From an uncultured Lachnospiraceae bacterium (GTDB taxonomy: Bacteria; Bacillota_A; Clostridia; Lachnospirales; Lachnospiraceae), in contig CAJUGZ010000136.1 in NCBI GenBank assembly GCA_910585855.1, positions 1 to 11,155 of the forward strand: a stretch of DNA of 11,155 nt, in the 5' to 3' direction. Positions 1 through 6,822 of the stretch are shown here, piece after piece (position 1 is the stretch's first letter; each line of letters begins with the position of its first letter). Below the pieces are notes generated by a model. The model searched no databases. It was not told the DNA's origin and saw only the letters and a list, made by a program, of their open reading frames with translations. Both the position numbers and the translations under genes were made by a program.

Positions 1-13
1 AAAGGACAGGAGC

Positions 14-49
14 AAACCGCCTCTGGCGTCCGGTGAAAGCCAACTCTTT
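14..49 (-). repeat. 36-bp motif shared with element D at the right edge
   Basis: Read on the minus strand, this stretch matches 10758-10793 at 33 of 36 positions, including the exact core GTTGGCTTTCACCGGACGC. The two copies are in inverted orientation about 10.7 kb apart. A shorter echo, AACCGCCTCT, recurs at 132-141 just after the acetyltransferase stop. The sequence around this copy does not match the rest of the right-hand element, so it is either a fragment or a module shared by different elements. The window edge hides what lies to its left. Confidence 0.7.
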
Positions 50-147
50 CCGGCAGCATCCTATCTCCAAAAACAAAATGAAAGATAAAAACAAGATAAA
101 CATTGACTGGTATGCAATTTTATGGCAAAACAACCGCCTCTGCTATA

Positions 148-1044
148 CTATTTTAAATCTGCCGAATAAGTCACCAAACACTGCAAAGTAAAAAAGCCCA
201 GCTTCTGATACAATCGAACTGCTCCCTCATTTTCCCCGGAAACTTGGAGAAAAACATCTTTTCTCTCTTTTTCCTGCAAATTCAACAGCAGTTCCCGAAG
301 AAACGCTTCCCCATATCCCTTTTGCTGTTCTTTTTTCCAAATGCTTACCCCAGACAAAAAATACCCCTGTTTTGATTCGGAAACAAAACAAAGTCCAATT
401 AATTGATGTTCTCTCCAATATCCCCAAAGCCTTATCCCATCCGAAAAATTATTTTTTAGCAGCCATTCCGACTCCGATTTTAAACACCCAAATGCAGAAG
501 AATGAATCTCTATTATCATCTGTTTCCTCTCTTCCGCTTCTAGACCTTCCAAAACAGCCGTCCGCCCGCTTCTTTCTTCTAACGGCTGCCAAGTTTTTAT
601 CTTATTGGCGAATAAAATCATCAAACAATCTGTTTTTATCTTTTGATATTTCCAGTGTTCTAGAATTTGCTGTGCAGTATCATTCCAATCAAAAATTCGA
701 AAACTTATCCTTTGAAATCCATACTTTTTTAATACTGCTATTCCCTCTTTTAATACTTGAGCAAACAATCCTTTTCCTTGCCATTCCTTTCTTGTTACAG
801 CAGAAATCTCTGCCTCTTTCTCTGCCAAAAAAGCAGAAACAGCACATAAAAGCTGTCCCTTTCTATAAAGAAGAAAAAAACAAGGACAGTCCAAAACTTC
901 ATTCCATTCCTGTTCCATAAAAAAATCAGGTTTTCCCTGATCCTTTTTTTCATATTTCTCTAATAACTGTTTTATCTCCTGTTTCTGCCTTTTTAAAAGC
1001 CTTGTCCTGATCTGAATCCCTTCTTCCATCTCAGTTCTGCACAT
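148..1044 (-). CDS. Tandem GNAT-family N-acetyltransferase
   Basis: This is a 298-residue cytoplasmic protein built of two GNAT folds. The first (about residues 45-145) carries the acetyl-CoA pyrophosphate-loop pattern in RKEWQGKGLFAQVL at 85-98. The second (about 170-295) carries KKEQQKGYGEAFL at 237-249, followed by the usual family ending ENEGAVRLYQKLGFF at 271-285. GNAT enzymes move an acetyl group from acetyl-CoA to an amine; the substrate cannot be read from sequence. The start is uncertain. The ATG at 1044 abuts an AGGAAGG with no spacer, while the in-frame ATG at 1029 (MEEGIQIR) has it about 15 nt upstream; a further AAGGAA lies 16 nt before the first ATG. The gene stands alone downstream of repeat copy A, and no clear promoter or terminator is visible. 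Confidence is high for the family and low for the substrate. Confidence 0.9.
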   Translation of the reverse strand: MCRTEMEEGIQIRTRLLKRQKQEIKQLLEKYEKKDQGKPDFFMEQEWNEVLDCPCFFLLYRKGQLLCAVSAFLAEKEAEISAVTRKEWQGKGLFAQVLKEGIAVLKKYGFQRISFRIFDWNDTAQQILEHWKYQKIKTDCLMILFANKIKTWQPLEERSGRTAVLEGLEAEERKQMIIEIHSSAFGCLKSESEWLLKNNFSDGIRLWGYWREHQLIGLCFVSESKQGYFLSGVSIWKKEQQKGYGEAFLRELLLNLQEKERKDVFLQVSGENEGAVRLYQKLGFFTLQCLVTYSADLK

Positions 1045-1128
1045 CCTTCCTAATTTTTATTTCCTTATAACACAAAAAAAATTTCGCTTATATTTAAAAA
1101 TTTCACCTTATTACTTGTTATTGTAAAC

Positions 1129-1325
1129 TTTTACAGCAATACTATTCTACAGTTGGGAGAACTAGCTGAAAGCGAAAGGAAGGTTTATGCAGGGTCATCA
1201 TTTCCCGTCGGCACTTAAGCACGGTATTGCTGTGTTTTCGTGCCTTATGTGTCCGCTATAAAAATAGGAAATGCTAAGCGCAAGCGGACTCGGAATAGAC
1301 CTTCCTTTCGATTTCAGCGTCCCCC
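1129..1325 (+). repeat. Structured repeat, copy A (full length)
   Basis: This copy of about 197 bp matches copy B at 6102-6293. From GCAGGGTCATC (1189) to the terminal CCCCC only five of 137 positions differ. It contains a long inverted pair: GCTGAAAGCGAAAGGAAGGT (1165-1184) faces its near-complement at 1299-1318. Further pairable segments inside are GGCAC/GTGCC, CATTTCC/GGAAATG and GTCCGCT/AGCGGAC; some exclude one another, which suggests alternative folds. It fills the gap between the phosphatase stop (1327-1329) and the acetyltransferase, so ABC/phosphatase transcripts probably run into it. The plus-strand ORF across it looks like a by-product. It may be a MITE-like nonautonomous element or a structured RNA; I do not recognise a named family. 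I saw no target duplication. Confidence 0.8.
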
Positions 1326-1326
1326 A

Positions 1327-2052
1327 TCAATCGTGCCGATCCAAACTTTCATAAACCTCACAAAACCGAGCCGAAAAAGAAGGTTCTTCTCCTGCTGCAT
1401 ACAAATGAGAAATATCACCAAATCCATTAATTCGAAACAGTGCCACTCCCTTTCTGCGCTCCTCTGTAATCAAAGTAGTTACAGAAGTCGGTGCAGCACA
1501 AAATCCATGCAGCATCGCCATAGGAGAAATTCCAAGCAAATGACTCAGCAAAATACATTCCAATCCAAAATGACAGAAAAAAACGATAGTATCTTGATTT
1601 CCCTGTTCTACCCGATAATAATTTCCTTCTCTTATATATCCGTAAGAAGCCAAAAGCTGATCAAAAGACTGTACCACCCAGTCATATTCCTGTTTTACTT
1701 CTCCGTCCTGTAAAACCTTTGTATCAGCCCAATCATACCGATTATAATATTTTTTCTCTACAGTCCAATCAGTAGGAAGCCAGTCCCAAATAATCGACTC
1801 ATGCCCTCTGTCTGGACGTATAATCTTTGCCGCAAACTCACGAAGCCACAGACATTCCGTTGCAGTACGATTCATTTTTTTTAACGTATAAGAAGCCGTT
1901 TCTTTTGCCCGCCCAAGCGGAGAAACATAAAATGCTTTAATATCCATTTTAGACAGACGCTCCGCTAAACAAGCCGCTTCTATTTTTCCCTGTTCTGTTA
2001 AAGAATCATGTACATAATCTGGATCTCCATGACGAATTATCAATATTTTCAT
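1327..2052 (-). CDS. Histidine phosphatase (phosphoglycerate mutase-like) family protein
   Basis: This 241-residue cytoplasmic protein has the hallmark RHG catalytic motif at residues 7-9 (IIRHGDPDY), where the histidine is phosphorylated during the reaction. The second conserved arginine lies in SPLGRAKET (R48), an acidic residue in LREFA (E72) is a plausible proton donor, and the second catalytic histidine is in FFCHFGLE (H161). The family removes phosphate from sugar phosphates, nucleotides or other small molecules; no feature here fixes the substrate. The ATG at 2052 is preceded by GAAGGGA at a somewhat long distance. The gene follows the ABC pair on the same strand after a 118-bp gap that contains a hairpin, so co-transcription is possible but may be attenuated. 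Its stop codon sits one base from the end of repeat copy A, so the repeat lies directly in the 3' untranslated region. Confidence 0.9.
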   Translation of the reverse strand: MKILIIRHGDPDYVHDSLTEQGKIEAACLAERLSKMDIKAFYVSPLGRAKETASYTLKKMNRTATECLWLREFAAKIIRPDRGHESIIWDWLPTDWTVEKKYYNRYDWADTKVLQDGEVKQEYDWVVQSFDQLLASYGYIREGNYYRVEQGNQDTIVFFCHFGLECILLSHLLGISPMAMLHGFCAAPTSVTTLITEERRKGVALFRINGFGDISHLYAAGEEPSFSARFCEVYESLDRHD

Positions 2053-2087
2053 CTATCTCTCATTCCCTTCATAAATTACTGTCACAA

Positions 2088-2131
2088 AATCCAAAGGAAG
2101 ATCTGCCTCAAAGCAAACCTTTCTTTGGATT
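2088..2131 (-). terminator. Inverted repeat between ABC operon and phosphatase, possible weak terminator
   Basis: Thirteen-base arms (2088-2100 and 2119-2131) built around AATCCAAAG/CTTTGGATT pair with one internal mismatch and an 18-nt loop. On the minus strand the stem ends in a short T run of four. It could partly terminate ABC mRNA before the phosphatase, or be a processing or regulatory hairpin. The short T tract makes it weaker than the terminator at 6344-6377. Confidence 0.35.
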
Positions 2132-2170
2132 CTAGTATTTCCTTCCTATATTCTAGCATGTTCTGCATTT

Positions 2171-3955
2171 TTAGGCAATATTTTTAAACTGTGCTTGATA
2201 GAGTTCATAATAAGCCCCTTTCTTTTTCATCAATTCCTGATGACTTCCGGCTTCATAAATTCCTCCTCCATCAATTACAAAGATCCGATCTGCATTTTTA
2301 ATAGTAGAAAGCCGATGTGCAATTACAAAAGAAGTCCTGCCTTTTAATAATGTTTCAATCCCCTGCTGCACTAAAATCTCTGTATGTGTATCAATACTTG
2401 ATGTTGCTTCATCTAAAATTAAAATCTTTGGCTGAGATACCATCGTTCTTGCAAATGCCAAAAGCTGCCTCTGCCCAACAGAAAGCCTTGCTCCTCTTTC
2501 ACTAATCTCTGTATCGTATCCATGTTCTAAATTTACAATAAATTCATGGGCATGTACTGCTTTTGCCGCTGCCACAATTTCTTCCTCCGTTGCATCCAAT
2601 CGCCCATAACGAATATTTTCCCGAATCGTACCGGAAAAAAGAAAATTGTCCTGTGTCATCACCCCCATCTGCATCCGCAGACTATGAATTGACACATCCT
2701 TTAAACTATGCCCATCCACATAGATATCTCCTTTTGTAATATCATAAAACCGACTGATTAAATTTACAATTGTTGTCTTTCCTGCTCCAGTAGGTCCTAC
2801 CAAAGCAATAGTTTCTCCCGGCTTTACCTTAAAGCTAACATCTTTTAAAACCAGCTTATCTGGTTCATCCGAATAGGCAAAAGAAACCCGATCAAAACAA
2901 ATCTCTCCCTCAATTACAGGAAGTTCATAGACCTCTTTTCGATCTGCCACTTCCGGTACAGTATCTAAAATATCAAAAATCCGTTCTGCTGCGGAAATAT
3001 TGGTTACAATCTTATTATAGAAGTTTGCCAAATTTCGAATCGGCGTCCAAAACATAGATAAATAAGTCGAAAATGCCATAAACGTACCAATTCCAACCGT
3101 TCCGACCCCAAGTATATAAATTCCAATAAAATAAAGCAAAAATCCGCCAAATCCCCAAGTAATTTCAATTAAAGCACTAAATCCATCTGCAAAAAGAACT
3201 GCATCTGTAAACGACTTTCGATGTTCTTCCAACAAAGTATCAAAACTTTGATTGGATTCCTCTTCCGCAGTAAAACTCTGCACAATCCGTATTCCTGAAA
3301 AACTTTCATGAATAAATGCCGTAATATTGGATGTTTTCTTTCGAAATACCTGCCAAGCTCTATGAGAAAATCCCTGAATAATATACATCCCACCAGCTAA
3401 AAAAGGCAGCATAATAATTGCAGACAACGCCAGTTTCAGATTTTTTGCCATCATAATTCCTGCTACAGCAAGAATCGTAAGAAAATCAGGAATCAGCTTT
3501 GTTACGCTGTCCGAAAGCACTTCTTTTAAAGAATTGACATCCCCAATTACACGTGCCAAAATCTTTCCAGTAGGGCGGCTGTCAAAAAAACTAAAGCTTA
3601 ACTTTTGAATATGTATATATAATTCATTTCGAATGGTAAGCAGCACCTGATTAGATACTTTCGCCATAATTACCATACGCATCTTTACGCCTATAATATA
3701 AATCACATTTAAAATAACTGCCAAAATCCCAAGCTGTATCAATCCGTCCATATCTTGATTTACAATATTTACATTTACTGCATGTTCAATAATCAAAGGG
3801 TTGATTAAAGAAATCGTAATCGTTGCTGCCATAATAAAAAGTACAGCCACAATCTGTTTTTTATAGACCAACAGATACCGATACAGCCGAATTAAAATAT
3901 CTTTTTTTAAAACCTCTTTTTGATACTCATCTTCTTTAAATGTATTAACTGCCAT
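2171..3955 (-). CDS. ABC exporter half-transporter with canonical nucleotide-binding domain
   Basis: This 594-residue type-IV (B-type) ABC exporter subunit has an N-terminal six-helix transmembrane domain (about residues 20-320) and a C-terminal ATPase domain. Visible ATPase motifs are Walker A GPTGAGKTT (about 387-395), Q-loop MTQDNFLFSGTIREN, signature LSVGQRQ (about 490), Walker B ILILDEATSSID (about 511-522) with the catalytic glutamate, and the H-loop IAHRLS. The length is typical for a half-transporter. The ATG at 3955 has AGAGGTG six bases upstream. It begins 15 bp after the stop of the partner gene, so the two are one operon. The partner has a degenerate Walker B, so this subunit should supply the single hydrolysis-competent site, as in the BmrC/BmrD and LmrC/LmrD class. 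The substrate is unknown; drugs, lipids or peptides are all possible. There is no peptidase C39 domain, so it is not a bacteriocin-processing exporter. Confidence 0.95.
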   Translation of the reverse strand: MAVNTFKEDEYQKEVLKKDILIRLYRYLLVYKKQIVAVLFIMAATITISLINPLIIEHAVNVNIVNQDMDGLIQLGILAVILNVIYIIGVKMRMVIMAKVSNQVLLTIRNELYIHIQKLSFSFFDSRPTGKILARVIGDVNSLKEVLSDSVTKLIPDFLTILAVAGIMMAKNLKLALSAIIMLPFLAGGMYIIQGFSHRAWQVFRKKTSNITAFIHESFSGIRIVQSFTAEEESNQSFDTLLEEHRKSFTDAVLFADGFSALIEITWGFGGFLLYFIGIYILGVGTVGIGTFMAFSTYLSMFWTPIRNLANFYNKIVTNISAAERIFDILDTVPEVADRKEVYELPVIEGEICFDRVSFAYSDEPDKLVLKDVSFKVKPGETIALVGPTGAGKTTIVNLISRFYDITKGDIYVDGHSLKDVSIHSLRMQMGVMTQDNFLFSGTIRENIRYGRLDATEEEIVAAAKAVHAHEFIVNLEHGYDTEISERGARLSVGQRQLLAFARTMVSQPKILILDEATSSIDTHTEILVQQGIETLLKGRTSFVIAHRLSTIKNADRIFVIDGGGIYEAGSHQELMKKKGAYYELYQAQFKNIA

Positions 3956-3970
3956 ATTTTCACCTCTTTT

Positions 3971-5716
3971 TTAATTTCTTACTACCTCCAAAGCCTTTCT
4001 ATAATCTCCATACTGAGCTTCATAAGTAGAATAATAAAATCCTTTCTTTTCCATTAAACTCTGATGTGTTCCCCTCTCTACCACCTGTCCATGTTCCAAT
4101 ATTATAATTTCGTCCGCATATTTTACAGCAGAAATCCGATGTGCAATAATAACCTTTGTTGTATTTTTCAAAGCTGCCAGTTCCTGCTGAATCTCATATT
4201 CCGTTTCCATATCCAGTGCAGAAGTAGAATCATCCAAAATCAAAATCGGTGCTTTTTTCGCCAGCGCACGTGCAATACTAATCCGCTGCTTCTGACCCCC
4301 GGAAAGCCCCACTCCACGTTCTCCGATTACCGTTTCATACTGATTTGTCATTTTTTCAATAAATCCCTGTGCACTTGCTGAACGCACAGCTTCCCGAACA
4401 GTTTCTTCCGACATAGTTGCCCGCTGTCCGAGCCGAACATTCTCCCGAATCGTATCTGAAAAAAGAAATACATCCTGCATTACCACAGCAATACTCTGAC
4501 GAACCGTTTCCAAAGGAAGCTGCCGAATATCTATCCCATCCAATAAAATTTTACCGTCTGATATATCATAAAACCGCTCAATTAAATTTACAATCGAGGT
4601 CTTTCCAGAACCAGTCACACCCATAATTCCAATCGTTTTTCCCTGCTCCAGACAAAAACTAACCTCCTTTAAAATCTCTGTCCCATCCAAAGAAAAGTTC
4701 ACATTTTGAAATTCCAAATTTCCATTTAACTTCTCTAAAACTTCCAAATTTTCCGAATCTTTAATCTCCGGCTGTTCTGCCAAAATCCGATTAATCTTTT
4801 TATTAGAAGCAAGCGCAGATGCTAAATCATTGCTTAACCATCCTAAAATCTCCATCGGCCAAATAATATTATTGGCATATTCACTAAATGCGCCAAGCTG
4901 TCCTATTGAAATCTCCCCCTGTGTTACCAAAATACCACCCACAATAATAATCAAAACAAGCTGTACCTTTGCCAAAAAAGAAATATTCGGATCATATTTT
5001 GCCAATGTTCGTGCCTGCTGCATATTTAAATTATAATATTTCTGATTATGCTTTTTAAATTTTTCAATTTCATAATTTTCTCTGGCAAATGCCTTTACAG
5101 TACGAACCCCCGCCAGATTTTCCTGTGCCACAGTATTTAACTCGGCATTCTGCTCACTAATCTCATCATAAACCTCACCTAACCGTTTCTCCATTTTTAC
5201 CGCAATATAACCAACAATCGGCATAACTGCCAAAGGAATAAAAGTTAATTTCGGACTGATTGTCAGCATACAATACAGCACAACAATCACATGCACGCTT
5301 CCCTCAATAATCAGCATTGCAATCATTCCGACACCATTCCATACCTTATCCACATCATCCTTTACACGTGCCATCAGTTCTCCTGTATTATTTCGATCAA
5401 AATAACGCATTGACAATGTTTCAATATGATGAAACAGATTTCGGCGCATATCACATGCAATCCGCATACTGCTGATATCAAACAGAAACTCCTTTGTATA
5501 TTGAAAAAAAGCCCGTCCAAGTCCAATCCCTAACAGAGTAAAGAGAAGCCCCATCAAAAGCTCTGTCTTTCCTCCTACAATTACATCATCAATCACACTT
5601 TTTGTTACCTGCGGCGCAAATGCATCCAAAAAAATACTAAACAGCATTGCCGCAACTGCTATAAAATACAAATACCAATACCGCAGGATATACCTTCCTA
5701 TTGGATTCTTCTTCAT
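3971..5716 (-). CDS. ABC exporter half-transporter with degenerate catalytic site
   Basis: This is a 581-residue B-type ABC exporter subunit with a six-helix membrane domain (about 15-305) followed by an ATPase domain. Walker A reads GVTGSGKTS (about 367-375), the Q-loop VMQDVFLFSDTIREN, the signature LSGGQKQR (about 471) and the H-loop IAHRIS. Walker B reads ILILDDSTSALD, with aspartate in place of the catalytic glutamate, the mark of the impaired subunit in heterodimeric exporters such as BmrC. I chose the ATG at 5716 (MKKNPIGRY) because AGGAG lies ten bases upstream; an in-frame GTG at 5740 would add eight residues but has no good ribosome binding site. The subunit is first in the operon with its partner 15 bp downstream. 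The leader contains repeat copy C, which may contribute a -35-like box. The substrate cannot be read from the sequence. Confidence 0.94.
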   Translation of the reverse strand: MKKNPIGRYILRYWYLYFIAVAAMLFSIFLDAFAPQVTKSVIDDVIVGGKTELLMGLLFTLLGIGLGRAFFQYTKEFLFDISSMRIACDMRRNLFHHIETLSMRYFDRNNTGELMARVKDDVDKVWNGVGMIAMLIIEGSVHVIVVLYCMLTISPKLTFIPLAVMPIVGYIAVKMEKRLGEVYDEISEQNAELNTVAQENLAGVRTVKAFARENYEIEKFKKHNQKYYNLNMQQARTLAKYDPNISFLAKVQLVLIIIVGGILVTQGEISIGQLGAFSEYANNIIWPMEILGWLSNDLASALASNKKINRILAEQPEIKDSENLEVLEKLNGNLEFQNVNFSLDGTEILKEVSFCLEQGKTIGIMGVTGSGKTSIVNLIERFYDISDGKILLDGIDIRQLPLETVRQSIAVVMQDVFLFSDTIRENVRLGQRATMSEETVREAVRSASAQGFIEKMTNQYETVIGERGVGLSGGQKQRISIARALAKKAPILILDDSTSALDMETEYEIQQELAALKNTTKVIIAHRISAVKYADEIIILEHGQVVERGTHQSLMEKKGFYYSTYEAQYGDYRKALEVVRN

Positions 5717-5805
5717 AATTCCAGTTCTCCTTCCATTCACTTCTTTCCGTAGCCTGTTTCTGCAAAATGTAGAATGTCCCTTCTGTCAGCACACTTCATC
5801 CAGCA

Positions 5806-5834
5806 TCTATATATAATTGAGAGGGGAACGCCAA
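5806..5834 (-). promoter_or_regulatory. Candidate promoter of the ABC exporter operon
   Basis: On the minus strand TTGGCG (5829-5834) is separated by 17 bp from TATAGA (5806-5811), placing a start site about 85 bp before the ATG at 5716. Each box matches four of six consensus bases. The -35-like box lies inside the end of repeat copy C, so the repeat may supply part of the promoter. The match is weak, and other AT-rich candidates exist further upstream. Confidence 0.3.
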
Positions 5835-5938
5835 AATTGGAAGAAAGGTCTACTCCGAGCCCGCTTGCGCTTAGCATTTCCTCGTAGCGGACACATAAGG
5901 CACAAAATTCCCACCAGAAAATAAAATAGTTGAAATTC
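5821..5938 (-). repeat. Structured repeat, copy C (inverted, internally deleted)
   Basis: Read on the minus strand, this stretch shares both outer parts of copies A and B. The left part AATTTCAACTA...TTTCTGGTGGG matches the start of copy B. The right part runs from GTGCCTTATGTGTCCGCTA through GGAAATGCTAAGCGCAAGC to GCGTTCCCC. About 80 bp in between are missing, including the left inverted arm and the GGCAC hairpin arm. It is more diverged than A and B are from each other and looks like an older or decaying copy. It lies in the leader region of the ABC operon. Confidence 0.75.
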
Positions 5939-6101
5939 ACAGTAAAAACTCTAAAACCGTCAAACTTTAAAAATATAAATGCTCTGCTGTCTTTCTGTAA
6001 CTTTTCTTTCACAGAAACACATCAATCTACATTTAACACTACAGTAAACATCTATCTTTTTCTTTCTACAACGAAGATATTTGTAATAAATACAAATGAA
6101 A

Positions 6102-6293
6102 ATTTACAACACTACTTTCTGGTTGGTAGACATAGCCGAAATCGGAAGGAAAGTCTGCAGGGTCATCATTTCCCGTCGGCACTTAGGCACGGTATTGCTG
6201 TGTTTTCGTGCCTTATGTGTCCGCTATGAAAATAGGAAATGCTAAGCGCAAGCAGGCTCGGAATAGACCTTCCTTCCGATTTCAGCGTCCCCC
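6102..6293 (+). repeat. Structured repeat, copy B (full length)
   Basis: This copy of about 192 bp is nearly identical to copy A over its last 137 bp and recognisably related over its first 50 or so (TTTACA...TTGG.AGA..TAGC.GAAA). Its inverted arms are at 6135-6155 and 6266-6286. At one position where copy A has A paired with T (CGAAAGG/CTTTCG), this copy has G paired with C (CGGAAGG/CTTCCG). Both arms changed together, which points to selection on pairing or to arm-to-arm conversion. It lies directly after the terminator of the small peptide unit and is in direct orientation with copy A, about 5 kb away. Confidence 0.8.
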
Positions 6294-6343
6294 TCCCATA
6301 AAAAAATCTTATATACTGACATATTTTGGATGTCCATATGCAC

Positions 6344-6377
6344 AAAAAAACAGACCTGAATTAAAATTCAAGCCTGT
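6344..6377 (-). terminator. Intrinsic terminator of the small peptide unit
   Basis: On the minus strand ACAGGCTTGAA pairs with TTCAGGTCTGT (arms 6367-6377 and 6350-6360) with wobble pairs, around a short AT-rich loop. A run of seven T residues follows immediately (6344-6350). This is a textbook rho-independent terminator. It would end transcripts from the promoter at 6743-6771 and possibly read-through from the redox operon. Confidence 0.75.
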
Positions 6378-6423
6378 TTCCATCTACTTTTCTATGACAG
6401 CCTGCCGCCTTTTCTGCACAAAA

Positions 6424-6545
6424 AGTCTTGTCTTTCCCCTTTTGCACGAATACAGATAAAAATTCTCTATTCTGAAAGAAAAGCTGCATCTCTCATAGAC
6501 TGCAGCGATTCTTCCCATAAAATACCATTGGTCTTGTCTTTCCCC
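6424..6545 (-). repeat. Direct repeat of GGGGAAAGACAAGAC downstream of the peptide ORF
   Basis: The 15-mer GGGGAAAGACAAGAC occurs twice on the minus strand, once at about 6531-6545 and again at about 6425-6440. The two copies are in different reading frames, so the repetition is at the DNA or RNA level. Between them lies a hairpin, GCTGCA-12 nt-TGCAGC, followed by TTTTCTTTC. An ORF crosses the whole stretch, but with no ribosome binding site of its own. The stretch reads as a structured 3' untranslated region or small RNA tail. Confidence 0.5.
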
Positions 6546-6555
6546 AAATGTTCTT

Positions 6556-6663
6556 TTACGGTTCAAAACTGAGGCAGGCTACGATTCCTAATTCAACTAC
6601 ATTCGGTACACTTTGTACACAGATTCCTAATGTATTTCGTAATGTAATCATCGGTCTAAACAT
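6556..6663 (-). CDS. Small 35-residue peptide of unknown function
   Basis: The ATG at 6663 has AAAGGAGGT eight bases upstream (6671-6679), the strongest ribosome binding site in the window, and stops at TAA 6556-6558. The peptide begins MFRPMITLRNTLGIC and ends GIVACLSFEP, with two cysteines (C15, C30) fourteen residues apart and a central VPNVVELG. It has no transmembrane stretch, no double-glycine leader and no typical AgrD or radical-SAM precursor motif. Its own promoter (6743-6771) and a terminator (6344-6377) bracket it. It could be a RiPP or signalling precursor, a small regulatory protein or a leader peptide; I do not recognise it. The exporter operon lies downstream on the same strand but beyond the terminator and two repeat copies, so a link to export is speculative. 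Confidence 0.65.
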   Translation of the reverse strand: MFRPMITLRNTLGICVQSVPNVVELGIVACLSFEP

Positions 6664-6670
6664 CGTTACT

Positions 6671-6679
6671 ACCTCCTTT
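6671..6679 (-). promoter_or_regulatory. Near-perfect Shine-Dalgarno of the small peptide
   Basis: AAAGGAGGT on the minus strand, eight bases before the ATG at 6663, is almost fully complementary to the 16S rRNA 3' end. It is the main argument that the short ORF is translated. Confidence 0.8.
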
Positions 6680-6742
6680 TCTTTCTATGTATTTTTTATC
6701 TGACCATCTGTTTTTCACAGCGATAAAAAACCGTCTGCACTT

Positions 6743-6771
6743 AGACTACCTCTTTTTTTTTCCATTGTCAA
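6743..6771 (-). promoter_or_regulatory. Candidate promoter for the small peptide unit
   Basis: On the minus strand a consensus TTGACA (6766-6771) is followed after 17 bp by TAGTCT (6743-6748), a weak -10 box. This puts a start site near 6735 and a leader of about 70 nt before the ATG at 6663. No strong terminator separates it from apbE, so the peptide could also be read as the last gene of the redox operon. Confidence 0.55.
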
Positions 6772-6822
6772 CCTAGATTTTTAAAAAATAAGGATATTCA
6801 GAAAATTGTAAGATTATAATCA

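Larger units (their letters stand above)
5717..6343. other. Intergenic region holding repeat copies B and C; no gene seen
   Basis: No convincing gene is present. The stretch holds structured repeat copy C (5821-5938, minus orientation, internally deleted) and copy B (6102-6293, plus orientation). Between them is AT-rich DNA with a perfect dyad, ATTTGTA-5 nt-TACAAAT, at 6079-6097. Minus-strand reading frames across copy C and plus-strand frames across copy B arise from the repeat itself. Confidence 0.7.

Noticed and set aside
372..920. 182-codon plus-strand ORF opposite the acetyltransferase
   Set aside because: It is antisense to a clear GNAT gene and is rich in Leu, Ser, Pro and Phe, as expected for the complement of an AT-rich coding strand.
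1240..1713. Plus-strand ORF starting in repeat copy A and running into the phosphatase; similar start at 6208-6459 in copy B
   Set aside because: The shared N-terminus comes from the repeat, and the rest is antisense to the phosphatase in one case and unrelated intergenic DNA in the other. It explains a likely mis-annotated hypothetical protein, not a gene.
2171..5716. Bacteriocin or RiPP export cassette acting on the small peptide
   Set aside because: The exporter has no C39 peptidase domain, the peptide has no double-glycine leader, and a terminator plus two repeat copies separate them. It remains only a weak possibility.
5737..6012. 91-codon minus-strand ORF ending at the ABC operon start
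   Set aside because: It runs across repeat copy C, and the same repeat gives unrelated or broken frames in copies A and B. No ribosome binding site or recognisable domain was seen.
1129..6293. CRISPR array
   Set aside because: The repeats are about 190 bp, few in number and kilobases apart, with no regular spacers and no cas genes.
6384..6566. 60-codon minus-strand ORF overlapping the end of the small peptide (TTG start)
   Set aside because: It has a non-ATG start and no ribosome binding site. It runs through a hairpin and both copies of the 15-bp repeat in different frames, and its composition is not protein-like. Coupled translation from the peptide ORF cannot be fully excluded.
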